Shown: positions 31,440 through 45,032 of the stretch, one piece after another
How the letters are laid out: the number at the start of each line of letters is the position of its first letter
Numbering within the stretch: the first letter of the stretch is position 1
Source: Anodontia alba
Taxonomy: Eukaryota; Mollusca; Bivalvia; Lucinida; Lucinidae
DNA length: 64,000 nt
Reading direction: 5' to 3'
NCBI GenBank assembly: GCA_964016985.1
Contig: OZ024836.1
Coordinates: 41,474,803 to 41,538,802, forward strand
Notes under the pieces: generated by a model
Databases searched by the model: none
Seen by the model: only the letters and a program-made list of their open reading frames with translations
Told to the model about the DNA's origin: nothing
Program-made: the position numbers and the translations under genes

Positions 31440-31730
31440 ACTGATTTGCATAGTGCATTAAAGTTAAATGCTTTCAAGTGATGTGCATAATGCATTAAAG
31501 TTAAATGGTTTCAACTGATGTGCATAATGCATTAAAGTTAAATGGTTTCAACTGATATGCATAATGCATTAAAGTTAAATGTTTCAACTGATGTGCATAA
31601 TGCATTAAAGTTAAATGGTTTCAACTGATGTACATAATGCATTAAAGTTAAATGGTTTCAACTGATGTGCATAGTGCATTAAAGTTAAATGCTTTCAAGT
31701 GATGTGCATAGTGCATAGTGCATTAAAGTT
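31440..31730 (+). repeat. 37-bp minisatellite, about seven copies
   Basis: GTGCATAATGCATTAAAGTT plus AAATGGTTTCAACTGAT repeats; first spacing 31447 to 31484 is 37 bp. Highly similar units. Confidence 0.93.
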
Positions 31731-31964
31731 GACTGTGCAATGAAACGTGCTTTATAAGGTTGTTTATGAAGTTTCGGTACCAATATAATGTAGGAAGTTT
31801 GTCTCGGTTTTCTTTAGTTAGAATATTTTACCTACCATACACGTACTTAGTTTAAACATAAAATTGTACATGAAATAAATTTGATGAGACGCGAATTGTG
31901 AATATTTACAATTTGTTAACATTTTCAGGTTTTGAAACAATACTTCATGCGTGCAATGATCCGC

Positions 31965-32256
31965 ACTCCTACCATCCGTGATATTTCACCATGACAACGC
32001 CCCTTCTCATGGAGCAGCAACAACACAGACCGCTGTACGATAACTAGGGTTGGAGCATCTGAGTGGCGGTAATGAAGACCTACCTTAGTGAACTACACTT
32101 TGATGACACTCATGAACTTTCAGCGGCAGTGTAGGTGGCTATATCCAACATACAATTTATTAATTTAGGCGATGTTTTGTCGAGTCATGGCATGAACGAT
32201 GCAGGAAGTGTATCTCGTTTAATGGAGAGTATTTTGAAAAGGACTGAGTACTTTTA
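31965..32256 (+). pseudogene. Mariner-like transposase remnant
   Basis: FHHDNAPSHGAATTQTAVR near 31987 matches the second catalytic Asp region of mariner-type (DDD/DDE) transposases. LHFDDTHELSAAV near 32095 and CFVESWHERCRKCISFNGE, then YFEKD and a stop at about 32256, match the family C-terminal part. The catalytic block that normally lies between these (the YSPDL region) is missing, and stops and frame changes occur. The transposase cuts and pastes elements with TA duplications, as several MITEs here require. The ends of the original element are not visible. Confidence 0.78.
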
Positions 32257-34285
<2,029 letters not shown>

Positions 34286-34372
34286 AAAGTAAGGAGTAGA
34301 CGTCATTTCACCATTTGCCACTAAAATATATTTTAGTGGCAAATGATGAAATAGTGTCTACAGTCTACATCT
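34286..34372. repeat. Palindrome (CATTTGCCACTAAAATAT)
   Basis: CACCATTTGCCACTAAAATA faces TATTTTAGTGGCAAATGATG, inside AGTAGAC and GTCTAC arms. Confidence 0.88.
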
Positions 34373-34376
34373 TACT

Positions 34377-34469
34377 GTAGGTAGATCTTTACCAAGTTTG
34401 TGTTTTCATATATGAAAAAAAAAGCGGACAATCGACACGAGAAAAACAAACTTGGTGAAGATCTACCAA
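34377..34469. repeat. Palindrome (GGTAGATCTTTACCAAG)
   Basis: GGTAGATCTTTACCAAGTTT faces AAACTTGGTGAAGATCTACC. It directly follows the previous palindrome, so the two may be parts of one MITE. Confidence 0.88.
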
Positions 34470-35083
34470 AAGAATCATTACTATCAATTTTGGCTGATAC
34501 TGCTTCTTAAGTTTTGAAGACGTCATTATAAGGATGACTCAGATGTCTTTTTACGGTGACTATCTATTTACTAGAAGGGGTCAATCCGGTTCAGACCATG
34601 TCTTGATAGCTGATTTATTACATGAATCATTCGGGACTATAAAACTGAAAGGTGAATTTGACATGAAAATACTTAAACAAGCATTGGGAAGACATTTCTG
34701 TCCCAAGGAACGAATATATTTCTATTAACTTTTAGCGAACTGATTTGCCATGATCAGAAGACAAATAAAAGATAAATGCGCCGTCTTAGGAGACAATGGT
34801 TCTTATCGTATACTAACGTGGACAACGAATGCTCACTTTATGGTAACATGCCTATGTCAAATACACACTTCTTAGTCATAAATCTAGACATTCAATAAAA
34901 AATATTGATTTTTTTTCTAACTCATCTACATTATGTTTTAGATACTGATCAGACGATCACTTTCTGTATTGGTGAACAAAAAAAAATCACGACCGAGGTT
35001 TAATTGAAGAAGGTATACTACATTTTGTTTGTTTTTAGATGGAGCGAGTTGAAACACCGCATCTGTGGTTTTATAGTATGTAT

Positions 35084-35086
<3 letters not shown>
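34470..35086. other. One short open frame, not supported as a gene
   Basis: A 64-codon frame at 34534-34728 has no recognised domain, no splice context and no homologue known to me. Nothing else seen. Confidence 0.3.

Positions 35087-35142
<56 letters not shown>
35087..35142. repeat. (GT)n microsatellite
   Basis: 28 GT units without interruption. Confidence 0.97.
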
Positions 35143-35144
<2 letters not shown>

Positions 35145-35750
35145 AGTTTAAATTTCTTTATTTGCTCTACAGTTAACCTTATATTATGTTCTGCATGTTA
35201 TTCATGTAGGTCTTTGTCCTGAATAGAGGTTTGTCTTTTTGGTGCCTAATACAATATTATATACGCACAGAATGCGGACAGCACATAACCAGTCGTTTTG
35301 TTGATGATAGTTCCTATAGCTTTACCACTAATCGTAGCGCAAACAAAATTGATAATAATAAATGCATAAATAAATGATGGTTTGAAAATGTTTAAGGAAT
35401 AGGCATACAATTAGATAATATCATTCAATTCCCAAACTAAGTCTGCTTTGAACAGATGATGGATGATATGGTTTTAAAAATAGTAAATTATCGTAAAAGT
35501 TCAGGTGTCGTTCAGTCATACAGTAATAAATGAAATAATCACCATGACAGAATAACAGACTCGATCTATCAGAGAACGATCTCTAGACAAATAGCATACC
35601 TGCGAAATCTCAAGTTTCAACTATCTAAACATATACAATATGTATTACAACTGAAGTATTGGATGGTTGCCATTCGACTAAAAGACGGCTGAAGCGAAAT
35701 TAATAGGTTTTCAGGGGTAGTGAAATATGTCAGCAGTGTTCTGTCCCTTC
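35143..35750. other. No feature seen
   Basis: AT-rich, no gene or repeat recognised. Confidence 0.4.
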
Positions 35751-35815
35751 TAGAAAAGGAATACTCTAAAACAATGAATTTGGGAGCAAATTCTTTCATT
35801 TTAGAGTAGATAGAA
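35751..35815. repeat. Hairpin of the GGGAGCAAATTC family, partial
   Basis: TACTCTAAAACAATGAATTT then GGGAGCAAATTCTTTCATTT and TAGAGTA. Similar to the hairpins at 17400, 44200 and 58140. Confidence 0.7.
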
Positions 35816-35969
35816 AGGAATCGACACAACTACCAGACACGTCCGAGACAAAGGAAAGAAATAAGCACTTAAAGCAACGGCACCACAAGCAAAACACTAC
35901 AAGCTGAAAGCCAAACGATCAGTTTCTTTCCCAAAAATTGGCCAAAATTTGCCCTTTTAGATGGCTAGT

Positions 35970-36640
35970 ATCACTACTGTGACAGTGGACCGAGAAAAAT
36001 CTGTGAAAGGTCTGTGAATTTTCACGATTCTGTAAAAACTTCGTGACTTTAGACCTTGACATTTTGGGGTGATATTTCTAGCCGATCCCGTGAAAAGATG
36101 AAATGTCGTGAAAATTTTATGAAAAATGGACCCGTCAATTTCACAGGACCATAATGTTGTGAAAAACTCATAAAAAGGAGACTTTACAATTTCATTGATT
36201 TTTCACGGCTCTACTGAAATATCAGAATTGTGATAACAAACATTAATATTATCTCGAAAAACATAAGAGATAGAGCAAATCTGACAACAAGAACGTGAAA
36301 TAGCTCAATTATTACCATCAATTAGTATGTTGACCACAATAACTAAAGAAACAAACATATGCAACACATTCAAACAAACATTTATATATGATACATTAAT
36401 AAAGACTCTATGTTCTACATTAGCAGTATTTTCATGGCAGAAATTTATGGCTTTTTCACACATTTGTCACCAGGTTTTCAGGCGGCACTTCTTAACGGCC
36501 TTTTCACTGATTAATTCACCCCAGGTTTTCATGGTTTTGTCATTGTTCATTTTCACCGCATATCGTGACTTTTCAGTGAAGCTTCTTTGAAAGCCACTCA
36601 AACTTTCTTCAAAATTTCCACAGTCTTTTCATGACGCCTT
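35970..36640. repeat. GTGAAA-rich half facing a TTTCAC-rich half
   Basis: 35990-36220 is rich in GTGAAAA and TCACGA motifs; 36430-36630 is rich in TTTTCAC and GGTTTTCA. The halves look complementary in composition, but I could not fix matching ends. Confidence 0.45.
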
Positions 36641-36989
36641 CCTCCAGTAGCATATGCAGGAAAGCAATCAGTGTGAGTGTGTATATGTCACACATACAAA
36701 CACGTTAAGCAGAAAGTCATCAAAGTTGTCCCTCGTGTAAATCTTGGCGGATTATTTACAAAGTGTATCTTCTTAATGCAGTACCATGTTTGTATATTTA
36801 ATTTCATTTTGGACAAAATACATTCTGAGAAAGAAGAAAACAAAACCAAGAAAAACAAAAACCAGGGAAAATTGACGACAACAACCATAACAACTAGTGG
36901 GACAACAATTAAACTAATTAGAATAATATCTGATCAGGCTTGGAAATATTTAATCGACTAACATGTACTAAAGAATGAATGACAAAATA

Positions 36990-37668
36990 CAGATAACCCT
37001 CTTTATACCGACACTCGATTCAACGACAAAATTCGTTATAATGACAATTTGACTGTCATGAAACATTCTCTTAAGAGGTCACAATTAGTCACAAATTATG
37101 CAAGAATATTGTATTTAATACTTTAAAGAAATATTTGTTTTGGATATTTAATAGAATCATCTCATTAAGGCGATTCTAACAAATACTCTAAACATATGTT
37201 CTATGAGAACAAAACAAGACCTTTCTTATATATCAGTCTGCTTATGAAAGGCTCCATGTTCCTCAAAAATAGACATTTTTATCCAAGAAAGGTTTAATAA
37301 ATTGATATATAGTATTAATACGATCATAAAATGTGGTATCTTACAGCCTGTAAAATTCCAGTTTATCTCTAATTTTCGAACTGGATCAAAAATGAAATGA
37401 TTATTTATCATATCTCTGAATTAATGTTGGCAACATTAATTCAGATATACGATAAAAATCATCTCATTTCAAGAACGAATGACTAACTGAATTTTTTCAG
37501 GCTATCACATTTTATGATTGTATTAATACCATACATCAGTTCCTTTCTTGTTTAACAAAATGTCTATTTTTGAGGAATATGGGCCTTTAAGTATTCTGTA
37601 CAACCGCAAATTTATTTTAATGACAACGTCTTTGGGTCAAATGGTGTCGTTCTAACGAAGGTTCACTG
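36990..37668. mobile_element. TA-flanked MITE P1, copy 1, with a nested MITE
   Basis: Ends CAGATAACCCTCTTTATACC and GAAGGTTCACTG, each beside TA, resemble pogo/Tigger-type ends. Copy 2 is at 60480-61148 in reverse orientation. The shared body includes TCACAAATTATGCAAGA and a GTACTC-superfamily palindrome (37133-37203). A second MITE is inserted at 37239-37587. Confidence 0.85.
37239..37587. mobile_element. MITE nested in P1 copy 1
   Basis: AAAGGCTCCATGTTCCTCAA faces TTGAGGAATATGGGCCTTT, and CATAAAATGTGGTATCTTAC faces the complement near 37500. P1 copy 2 lacks this segment, which gives its boundaries. Confidence 0.85.
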
Positions 37669-38640
37669 TAAATTATTTGAGGAACAATCAAATAGGCATA
37701 CACCATTACATGTACCTAAATTATGGTCATGAGTCAGATTTCTCTTTTCCTCCTCTAAAATCATAATTTCAGTTTGCATTCGGGAGATGTGCCGTGGTCA
37801 GCGGAACGTACTCATACCTTCGACCGTTCAGGTTTTACCACTTCCTTATGGGCTTAAATCCCGGTTTTGGGCTGTATCCTGCCTCTGACCGCGCCCGGTT
37901 CTTCTCTAAAACGTTAGAACAACTCAGTTTATACCAACACGTTTTCTTTTAAAAACAAGATGAGGAAACAGCGAAGTACTAAGCGCACGTATTTTCTCCC
38001 TATCAGCTGAGAGACTACACATTTTTCTTAAAATACACAGGAGACAGTAGTTTCCACGCTTGACTTATTCAAGGTAGCAAATTCTTTCAGCAAATTCTTT
38101 CATTTAAGAGATCTCCTCTCAGAAGGGAAATTAAGCAATTTCGATACAGTTGCATCCCCTGAAAGTGTATCCATCCGCCTTAAGATCTTTTTAGACTATA
38201 AAAAAACTTGAATAGGTTTCTTAATTCATGGCAAGAAAGTACTTTTACCAAATAGGTGTTTATCATGTCGTAGTCTGTCGGCTTTGCCAAGACATGTCTG
38301 TCCGAATTCTAAGGGCAAACACGGAAATTATGCAGTGTCTGGTCTGTGATCTGTCTTGCACACTAAGTGTAAATCCGAACATGACTTATCCAGACGCTGC
38401 TTGTTAATTTTTGCTTCACTAGATACGAATCAGTCTTTATACACTTGGTAGATTACTCACCATTTTGTACAAGGGTGACTACTGTTGTGACTTTCTCTTT
38501 CATCTTCTGCGCCCTAATACCTATCTACATAAGGGATCTACTCTAAAATATTACATTTTACTCTACATTTCCAAAGGAGGGTAGTGGGGTGGGGGGCAAA
38601 TGAATTATGTGTATCCATTCCCCTTAACAAATGTATGACT
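37669..38640. other. No gene; one partial GGGAGCAAATTC hairpin relic
   Basis: Around 38070-38115, AGCAAATTCTTTCATTTAAG resembles the hairpin family at 35751. A G-rich run lies at 38579-38597. Otherwise nothing. Confidence 0.4.
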
Positions 38641-38659
38641 AGCGTTTCATTAAAGGGGC

Positions 38660-38735
38660 ATTGGCAAACAGTGTAGACTCAGATCAGATGCCGTAGACCG
38701 GTGCGTCTGATCAGGGTCTATATTGTTTGCATTAA
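38660..38735. repeat. AAACAGTGTAGA palindrome
   Basis: GGCAAACAGTGTAGACTCAG pairs with CAGGGTCTATATTGTTTGC. Confidence 0.85.
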
Positions 38736-39227
38736 ATACAAAGATTTCTGTAAAACATGGTAATAAAAAACAGACATCCCTTATATGGGAAATGACCTGT
38801 CCGAAGAGTTCAGGTAGAAGAGTCCATTCTGTATAAACTGGTTAAATACAAACTGACCTAGATAAACTGCCCCTAAAATTTTAGAAAATGTATGGCGTGT
38901 GCACACAACAAATAATCTGATAATCTTGCGTTTTTCAAAAAGTCTGATAGCACCTTGTCCGCTTACCAGCGTATTCTATACTACCTAAGTTTAGTTTAAA
39001 CATATTTTATTTCCAATAAACAAGGAAATGGGGTTGAACTACCTAATAATACTATAACCGAATCATGGTATTCATAGTCCTTTACGAGACAAAGTTCTTT
39101 GTTTTCAAGTTACGGCGTATGTAATTGCAACGCCAGATTCCTAGGCATGATTCAACATGGCCAACCATTAAAGTATGTTCTTCATGAAGACATTTGGGAC
39201 GCGCCATGCAAAAATGTGGCTTCTGGT
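38736..39227. other. No feature seen
   Basis: AT-rich, no gene or repeat recognised. Confidence 0.4.
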
Positions 39228-39299
39228 GTATGCGGACAGCGAGGGCCCAGGTCAGCCTGCGCATCCGCGCAGTCTGACCAGGGCCTTTGCTGTCCGCTA
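39228..39299. repeat. GC-rich palindrome (GCGGACAGCGA)
   Basis: GCGGACAGCGAGGGCCCAGG pairs with CCAGGGCCTTTGCTGTCCGC, with GCCTGCGCATCCGCGCAG in the centre. One of about ten relatives. Confidence 0.9.
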
Positions 39300-40367
39300 A
39301 CAGAATCATCGGATACAATATAATGTATCAATCGAGAGCAATTGCGCGGACGAGACTTTGAGCATATGTGGGATGAATCTGGAACTGTTTATTTTGCGCA
39401 AGCTCGACGACATCTTTTCGCTTGGTGCGGCCCATTGACTGGCGGAAATCAATCCAGCTGGAAAACTAGAAATTTGTCTTCTGTATGATTATTCTCGATA
39501 CACAACATTTTTTGTAAATTCTTGGTTCTGAAGATGGCCCGCGGTTTTATTTAGACATGGTTTAATACAATTTGCATTGTCATATGTTAACACGTATTTA
39601 TTTTAATCATATCCTCACAGGCGTTTTTATGTTCAACTATAAAGAGGCGCTGTCAGCAGAAGGGAGGACTGCTCCTTGAAGAATTCAGCAATTACTTGAA
39701 TTGATCGTTTGCAGAAAACAAATTTCACAAGATTGAATTGTTAAATTTAAATATGTCTTTAGTAGGAAGTTTCACACGCGTCCCAACACCTGAACTTTCA
39801 CACACGCATTTACCTTACGTATTCAAACTGCTGTCTGTTCGTTGATACTTTCAGAATCTATCTGGAGTGTGAGGGGCAAATAGAGCAATCGGTCCCGAGG
39901 GTCTACGGCATCACGAGGCCTGCCGAGACTGTACTCCCTCAGGACGGATTTTTCTATCTACTCATCACACCAGTGGAAGATTCTTTTTCTAGCAAGCCTT
40001 TCCTTTCTGAACGTGGTTTGTTAATAATGCTGGGCGCATATGCATTCTTCTAGAAAATGCTGTGCCCCGGCTCAAACATTGGGTCGTTAGCACGTGAAGG
40101 GGTCGATCTATTTAAGAATTCTATTGTATTGTTCAATAAGTATTACTCAACATATACCAAACCGAAATCTTTTCTGAAAAAGAAGTTCTAATTTAAACTG
40201 CATTTTGCAACAAAACAGGAGCATGCATTCAAATGATAATTGCCAAATATTTGTGAAATATGTTTAAAACATGAGCATAAGAAAGAAACGGAAAATAATG
40301 GTTAGCCAACTGATGCTGAAAATCCTGATTGGAGCTGCAATGTCAGAAAACGTACCTTCTGAAATGT
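39300..40367. other. No feature seen
   Basis: No gene or repeat recognised. Confidence 0.4.
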
Positions 40368-40441
40368 GCGTCCAGCGAAGATTTAGATCAGCTTGTGTAT
40401 TCGCGTAGTCTGATCTGAATCTTCCTAGGGCGCATTTTAGA
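40368..40441. repeat. GC-rich palindrome, GATCAG family
   Basis: GCGTCCAGCGAAGATTTAGA pairs with TCTGAATCTTCCTAGGGCGC around a GTATTCGCG centre. Confidence 0.85.
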
Positions 40442-40471
40442 TATCCAAACATTCAAAGTGTCTTCGTTGGG

Positions 40472-40540
40472 ACAACGAAGTCTCTGATCAGACTGTGCGG
40501 ATGCGCAGACTGATTTGAATCTTCCTTGGATGCATATGTC
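40472..40540. repeat. GC-rich palindrome, GATCAG family
   Basis: CTGATCAGACTGTGCGGATG faces GCGCAGACTGATTTGAATC. It follows the previous one closely. Confidence 0.75.
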
Positions 40541-40940
40541 GAAAGATACGTTTTCCCTTGTCGCGGCTCATTTTCTATAACTAGATATATTCGTAATAAG
40601 AAATCATATCCAATTACAGACATACTTATCAATTCTTTTATGGAACAGTACGATTTAGTCTTTCTGAGGTTTTGTTCACTTCTTGTATTCGACGGTTTAT
40701 ATCATTTAAACTTATAAGATCATATTCAGCTGTACAGAAAGTGAATTTCAACATTCTCATTTGGCGCTTATGCCCAAACAGAATCTCTCCCTCCACATTC
40801 TACATTTAAAAGTTTTGATTGTTCAACTGAATTTTAACACTCATCTCCGAGTTTCTGATTTTGACTCTTCCGCCACTGAATTTGGATATGTCCATTGATG
40901 CAAATGGAGGTCTGAGTCTTAAATCAAAAATAAAATGGCA
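40541..40940. other. No feature seen
   Basis: No supported gene. 40939-40994 holds the right half of an AAACAGTGTAGA palindrome (CATCTGGATCTACACTGTTT). Confidence 0.4.
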
Positions 40941-41093
40941 ACCGGAGTAGATCCTGATAAGATGGCACATTACGAGTCATCTCATCTGGATCTACACTGT
41001 TTGTATATGTATTTGTTTTGGCCTACCAGTCTGAAAGATTAACATTCCAGCATTTGCACCATATGCCTTAAGATGACATTTGCCATTACGAGA

Positions 41094-41362
41094 ACATGCC
41101 TATTCAAATATATAGAAAAAATTTAACTCCAAAAATTGAAAATTTTCAGATAAAAAACGTTAATATTTTTCTTATTTCTGCTCAAAACATAGATTGTGGG
41201 TACTCGTTAGAACCGCCTCGGCGAGGCGGTTCTAACGAGTACCCACAATCTATGTTTTTGAGCAGGAATAACAAAATAATGTATACCCCTGTAAACCCCA
41301 GTTTTACTATATAAAAGTGGGGTTTAAGGGGGTCAAAATTATATAGGTATGTTTTCGTGATG
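41094..41362 (+). mobile_element. MITE family 1, copy b
   Basis: Ends CATTACGAGAACATGCC and GGTATGTTTTCGTGATG. The core palindrome at 41179-41262 is almost perfect. After the core, AACCCCAGTTTTACTATATA then AAGTGGGGTTTAAGGGGG is shared by all copies. Confidence 0.93.
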
Positions 41363-42051
41363 CAGTGGTATATGTACAGGCTCATGGCATTCAGCAAAAA
41401 GAAAGGTTACCGTATTTACTTAAAATAGTTGGACAAACAGACTTCACCTATATCATCTGCCCCTAAAGTAGCACAGTCTACATTATACACCAATTATTTG
41501 TAGTCCAGGTCCCGTAGGGGCCGAGGAATAGCGGGGCCTTTTAACTTTTCAGTTTTTAAAGTCCTGCTAAACGCCCCGTACTGCGGGGACAAATTTATGG
41601 TAAAATCCCTGCTAAAACACCCCGACCCGGAGGCCAGTTTTTTACAAGTCGTCTCATCAGGATCTACATTGTTTGCCCTTTTTTGACACTATATTGTTTG
41701 GTATTTTGTTTAAGATTTTTTCAATGCGACATCCCTTATTGAGATAATGGACTCATCCAAATTCAAAGACGGAAGAGTCCACTTCAAAAAAGTCACGGGT
41801 GAAAGAGTCATAAGCTGCAGAGTTCCGAAAAGTCAATAAAAATAGACCCCTGCCTACTTTTTATCTACTATATCCATTGTATTAAAGGGTAGCATGGGGA
41901 TATATGTTACATAGACGCGTTAACTTAAACAGGCTCCTCATCAACAATTTAGACACCTCATCAAGAGGTCGAATGGACTTGCTCAAATATTACGACAAAA
42001 AGTGTAAAGAATTAACTCTTCCAACCCTGCAGATCAAGACAGCTGCCTATG
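41363..42051. other. No gene; one half palindrome
   Basis: 41640-41685 has GTCTCATCAGGATCTACATT then GTTTGCC, the right half of the AAACAGTGTAGA family. Otherwise nothing recognised. Confidence 0.4.
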
Positions 42052-42092
42052 CAAACAGTGTAGATCCAGATGAGACGGCTTGTAACAAGTCT
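42052..42092. repeat. AAACAGTGTAGA palindrome, left arm only
   Basis: GCAAACAGTGTAGATCCAGA then TGAGACGGCTTG; the MITE at 42093 interrupts the palindrome. Confidence 0.75.
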
Positions 42093-42336
42093 GGGCCCGG
42101 TTGTTCAAAGCGTCGTTAGCTTAACGAGCTCGTTAAGGGTCATTTCGTTAACTGTTTTAGCGGATTCAATACACAATATTCTCATATTTTTTGCTGAAAA
42201 AATGTGAGTAGCTTTTGCACTGCAAAAGCAACTCACATTTTTTCAGCAAAATATTCCAGCATATTTGCGTATCACTCGAAGTAAATTTTAACGAATCGTC
42301 AACTAACGACATCGTTAGCTTTGAACAGCTGGGCCC
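42093..42336. mobile_element. MITE family 4, copy 2
   Basis: Ends GGGCCCGGTTGTTCAAAGC and GCTTTGAACAGCTGGGCCC. Same central TGAGTAGCTTTTGCA palindrome as copy 1. Confidence 0.92.
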
Positions 42337-42613
42337 TGATTTACAGTTTAGACTGAAACTTATTTTCAAGATAGGACCGCTTCAAATCCAGACATGGAAG
42401 AGACCACTTCAGGAACCCAGGGTTGAAAGAGTGCACGAATACCTATGGTAAACATGCTAATCGACATGTAACTTGCAAAATTCCTATGACATCATGTGGA
42501 TGTGGTACGTAAGGAACTGCAACTCTGTCCAGATTGTGTTGATAAGCACACAAAGCTTACAAAGCTTGCAAACGTTTAACCGATCAAACAACCAGTGGTA
42601 TGATCAACCAATA

Positions 42614-42972
42614 CAGTCGAACTTCGATAGCTCGAACATCGATGGCTCGTTTACCATGGCTAATTCGAACTCGTTTTTGAGTCCCAACGAAGTTCTTCCG
42701 ACAGCTCAAGACAACAAATATTTAGGGAAATGTTCTTATTTTATCGTGAAATTGAATGTTGTGTGTACTAATTAGAATCGCCTCATCGAGGCAATTCTAA
42801 TGAGTACACTCAACATACAATTATTGTGTAGAAAATAAAACAAAAAATCCCAAAATTATCGCCATTTGCGTCCTGACTTGGCACCATAATTAACCCTCAG
42901 TGGCTCGAACCACCCATGTCTCGAACAATTTTCTATGGTCCCAAAGATGTTCGAGCCATCGAAGTTCGACTG
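42614..42972 (+). mobile_element. TA-flanked MITE P2, copy 1
   Basis: Ends CAGTCGAACTTCGATAGCTC and GAGCCATCGAAGTTCGACTG, each beside TA (pogo/Tigger-like). Contains a GTACTC-superfamily palindrome at 42755-42823. Copy 2, with two insertions, is at 48460-49445. Confidence 0.92.
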
Positions 42973-43167
42973 TAGCTTGATTTATGCCATTCCTGTCTCT
43001 GCCGCATAATTTTGTGTTTGCTGATAGGCATATGGAAACACAGGAAGCAGCGAACCCTGTTTAATACTCTTGATCCCCTCGCCCCTGAGTTTCTGATGTG
43101 GAATCTTCTGTCTTTGCATGTGAACACGTCTATTGTTGCAAGTAGCATTGCGAATCAAAAATCAGAA

Positions 43168-43242
43168 ACAGAATGGCAAACCGTGTAGATCCTAATGTGA
43201 TAGCTCGTTACGAGTCGTCTCATCTGAATCTGCACTGTTTGC
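43168..43242. repeat. AAACAGTGTAGA palindrome
   Basis: GGCAAACCGTGTAGATCCTA pairs with GAATCTGCACTGTTTGC around GCTCGTTACGAGTC. Confidence 0.83.
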
Positions 43243-43268
43243 AAAAGTGGCTGCTATGGTTTACAAGG

Positions 43269-43549
43269 CATTACGAAAGCACGCCTATTCAAATGTATTA
43301 AAAATTTTACAACAAAAAAAAAGGGAAAATTTTCAGATAAAAAATTCTAATATTCCTCATATTCCTGCTCAAAACATAGATTGTGGGTACTCGTTAGAAC
43401 CGCCTCAGCGAGGCGTTCTAACGAGTACTCACAATCTATGTTGTTTTAGCAAAATAAGAAAAATAATGCATACCCCTGTAAACCCCAGTTTTACTATATA
43501 AAAGTGGGGTTTGAGGGGGTAAAAATTATAAAGGTATGTTTTCGTGATG
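43269..43549 (+). mobile_element. MITE family 1, copy c
   Basis: Ends CATTACGAAAGCACGCC and GGTATGTTTTCGTGATG. The core palindrome has lost one G in the right arm (GAGGCGTTCTAA). Confidence 0.92.
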
Positions 43550-44194
43550 CAGAAAGAGTTAAAGTAAAGTCCTAAGCATAAACGGCGTACTTACTTCAAA
43601 ATTAAGTCAAGGGCGAAGTGGCGATGCCTACTCATGGTTACAAATGTAAAAGGACATTCTCTATTGACCAAAGTGTTCACAACTTTGCTGAATAAATTCC
43701 ACTACTTTTTTTTGACGCTTTTCACCACCTACTTACATGAGCAGAGTCAGCGGAATTCAGATCATTATTATATAATTTTGTCTTGAGTGGGGCACATTGA
43801 CCTAAGTCTGTACCATGACATTTCTAACAATACAAATAAGACTGGGATAGTCCACCAACACGCATTTCTTTAGCGAGCATGTCCTTGTTCAACTTTCGAA
43901 TCAATGTCCAGAGAAAACACTTCTTGAGCCTAATGAAGGCCCAGATCAGCTTATGTACTCACACATAATGATAAGGACATTTCTTATCCGGTTACAAAGC
44001 TGGCTGTATTGACCAATAGAGAAATCCTTATCAGACTTTCCGAAAATTAAATGCTCTTCATCGGAAAGTGTGGGAAAGCCTACTGACTTTGGTATTCCTT
44101 GATAGCACCAATCAAAATTTAAGGGGAATAGGAACACATTCAGAGGAGGCCAATCATTCAAAACTGTTTTGCATTCTTCCTGAAACTAGATCTA
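43550..44194. other. No feature seen
   Basis: Open frames here lack any recognisable protein feature. Confidence 0.4.
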
Positions 44195-44352
44195 CTATAT
44201 AAGGAAAGAATTTCTGGGAGCAAATTCTCTTCTAATAGAGTGGACCCCTTTTAGAAGGGGCTTGTGTTTCAATGAAGCAAACCGGAAGTCGCAAAATTTT
44301 CTCCCTTGGCGGAAATGGCGAAAAAGCTACTAAGTATATCCTGTCACGTTAA
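44195..44352. mobile_element. Hairpin MITE of the AGAATTTGCTCCC family, copy 2
   Basis: GGAAAGAATTTCTGGGAGCA then AATTCTCTTCTAATAGAG, a damaged hairpin, followed by the tail CTTGGCGGAAATGGCG and AAGTATATCCTGTCAC shared with 17385. Confidence 0.78.
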
Positions 44353-44925
44353 GTCCTCTATCTGCCTGATGTGCTGTATATAAAAGAGTCTTTATTGGAT
44401 AAGTGTCTTTATCAACTTATCTGCTTTGAAAGACATCTGACTGAAAATTGAATTATGAACAAAATGGCCGAATACAATCTTCAGCAGTCCCACGATTATG
44501 CCAAGTACAGAAAACGTGTTCAGTACAAAAACTGGAATGTACTAAAGTATTCTTAAAGTATGATTCTTTAGATATACAGAACAAAAGCGTTTTCATGTAA
44601 TGGCAGTTGCTGCGATTACAAAATATTCTGATGTTAATATTTGGTTTCAAAATCCCTAAAGTGTCCCTAGAGTGGACAAATTCCTCATACAAGGAAATAG
44701 TGGCTCCCTTCTTGTAAAGGAAATAATTTGCTGTCTCTGGATTGTCTAATCTGGGTCAGCATTGTTTGCTTAGGTCTGTTTTCCCGAAATTTAGGGTAAG
44801 TGTGCTCAACAACAAACTGGACAGAACTATAATTGGGTAGCACTCGTGGATGGCATGGGCGGGATTAGTGCGGCTAGCATATTTTTAAACCAGTATGTTT
44901 CACGCTTTACACTATACTGACTAGT
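44353..44925. other. No feature seen
   Basis: 44738-44772 has a partial right arm of the AAACAGTGTAGA family (ATCTGGGTCAGCATTGTTTG). No gene. Confidence 0.4.
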
Positions 44926-45032
44926 CTCCAGTGACTAAAATAAAACCAAAATAATGTCATGACTATAAAGGCTAGTCACTAGTGACTAGCCTTTATAGTC
45001 ATGATATTATTTTGGTTTTATTTCAGTGGATT
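44926..45032. repeat. Near-perfect 100-bp palindrome
   Basis: ACTAAAATAAAACCAAAATA and ATGTCATGACTATAAAGGCT on the left face their complements on the right; the centre is CTAGTCACTAGTGACTAG. Only a few arm mismatches. Confidence 0.92.

Noticed and set aside
34534..34728. 64-codon gene
   Set aside because: No recognisable feature and surrounded by hairpin repeats.
41096..41397. Conserved peptide NIDCGYSLEPPRRG found at several loci
   Set aside because: It is the translation of the family 1 palindrome core; it also appears on the opposite strand, as expected of a palindrome.
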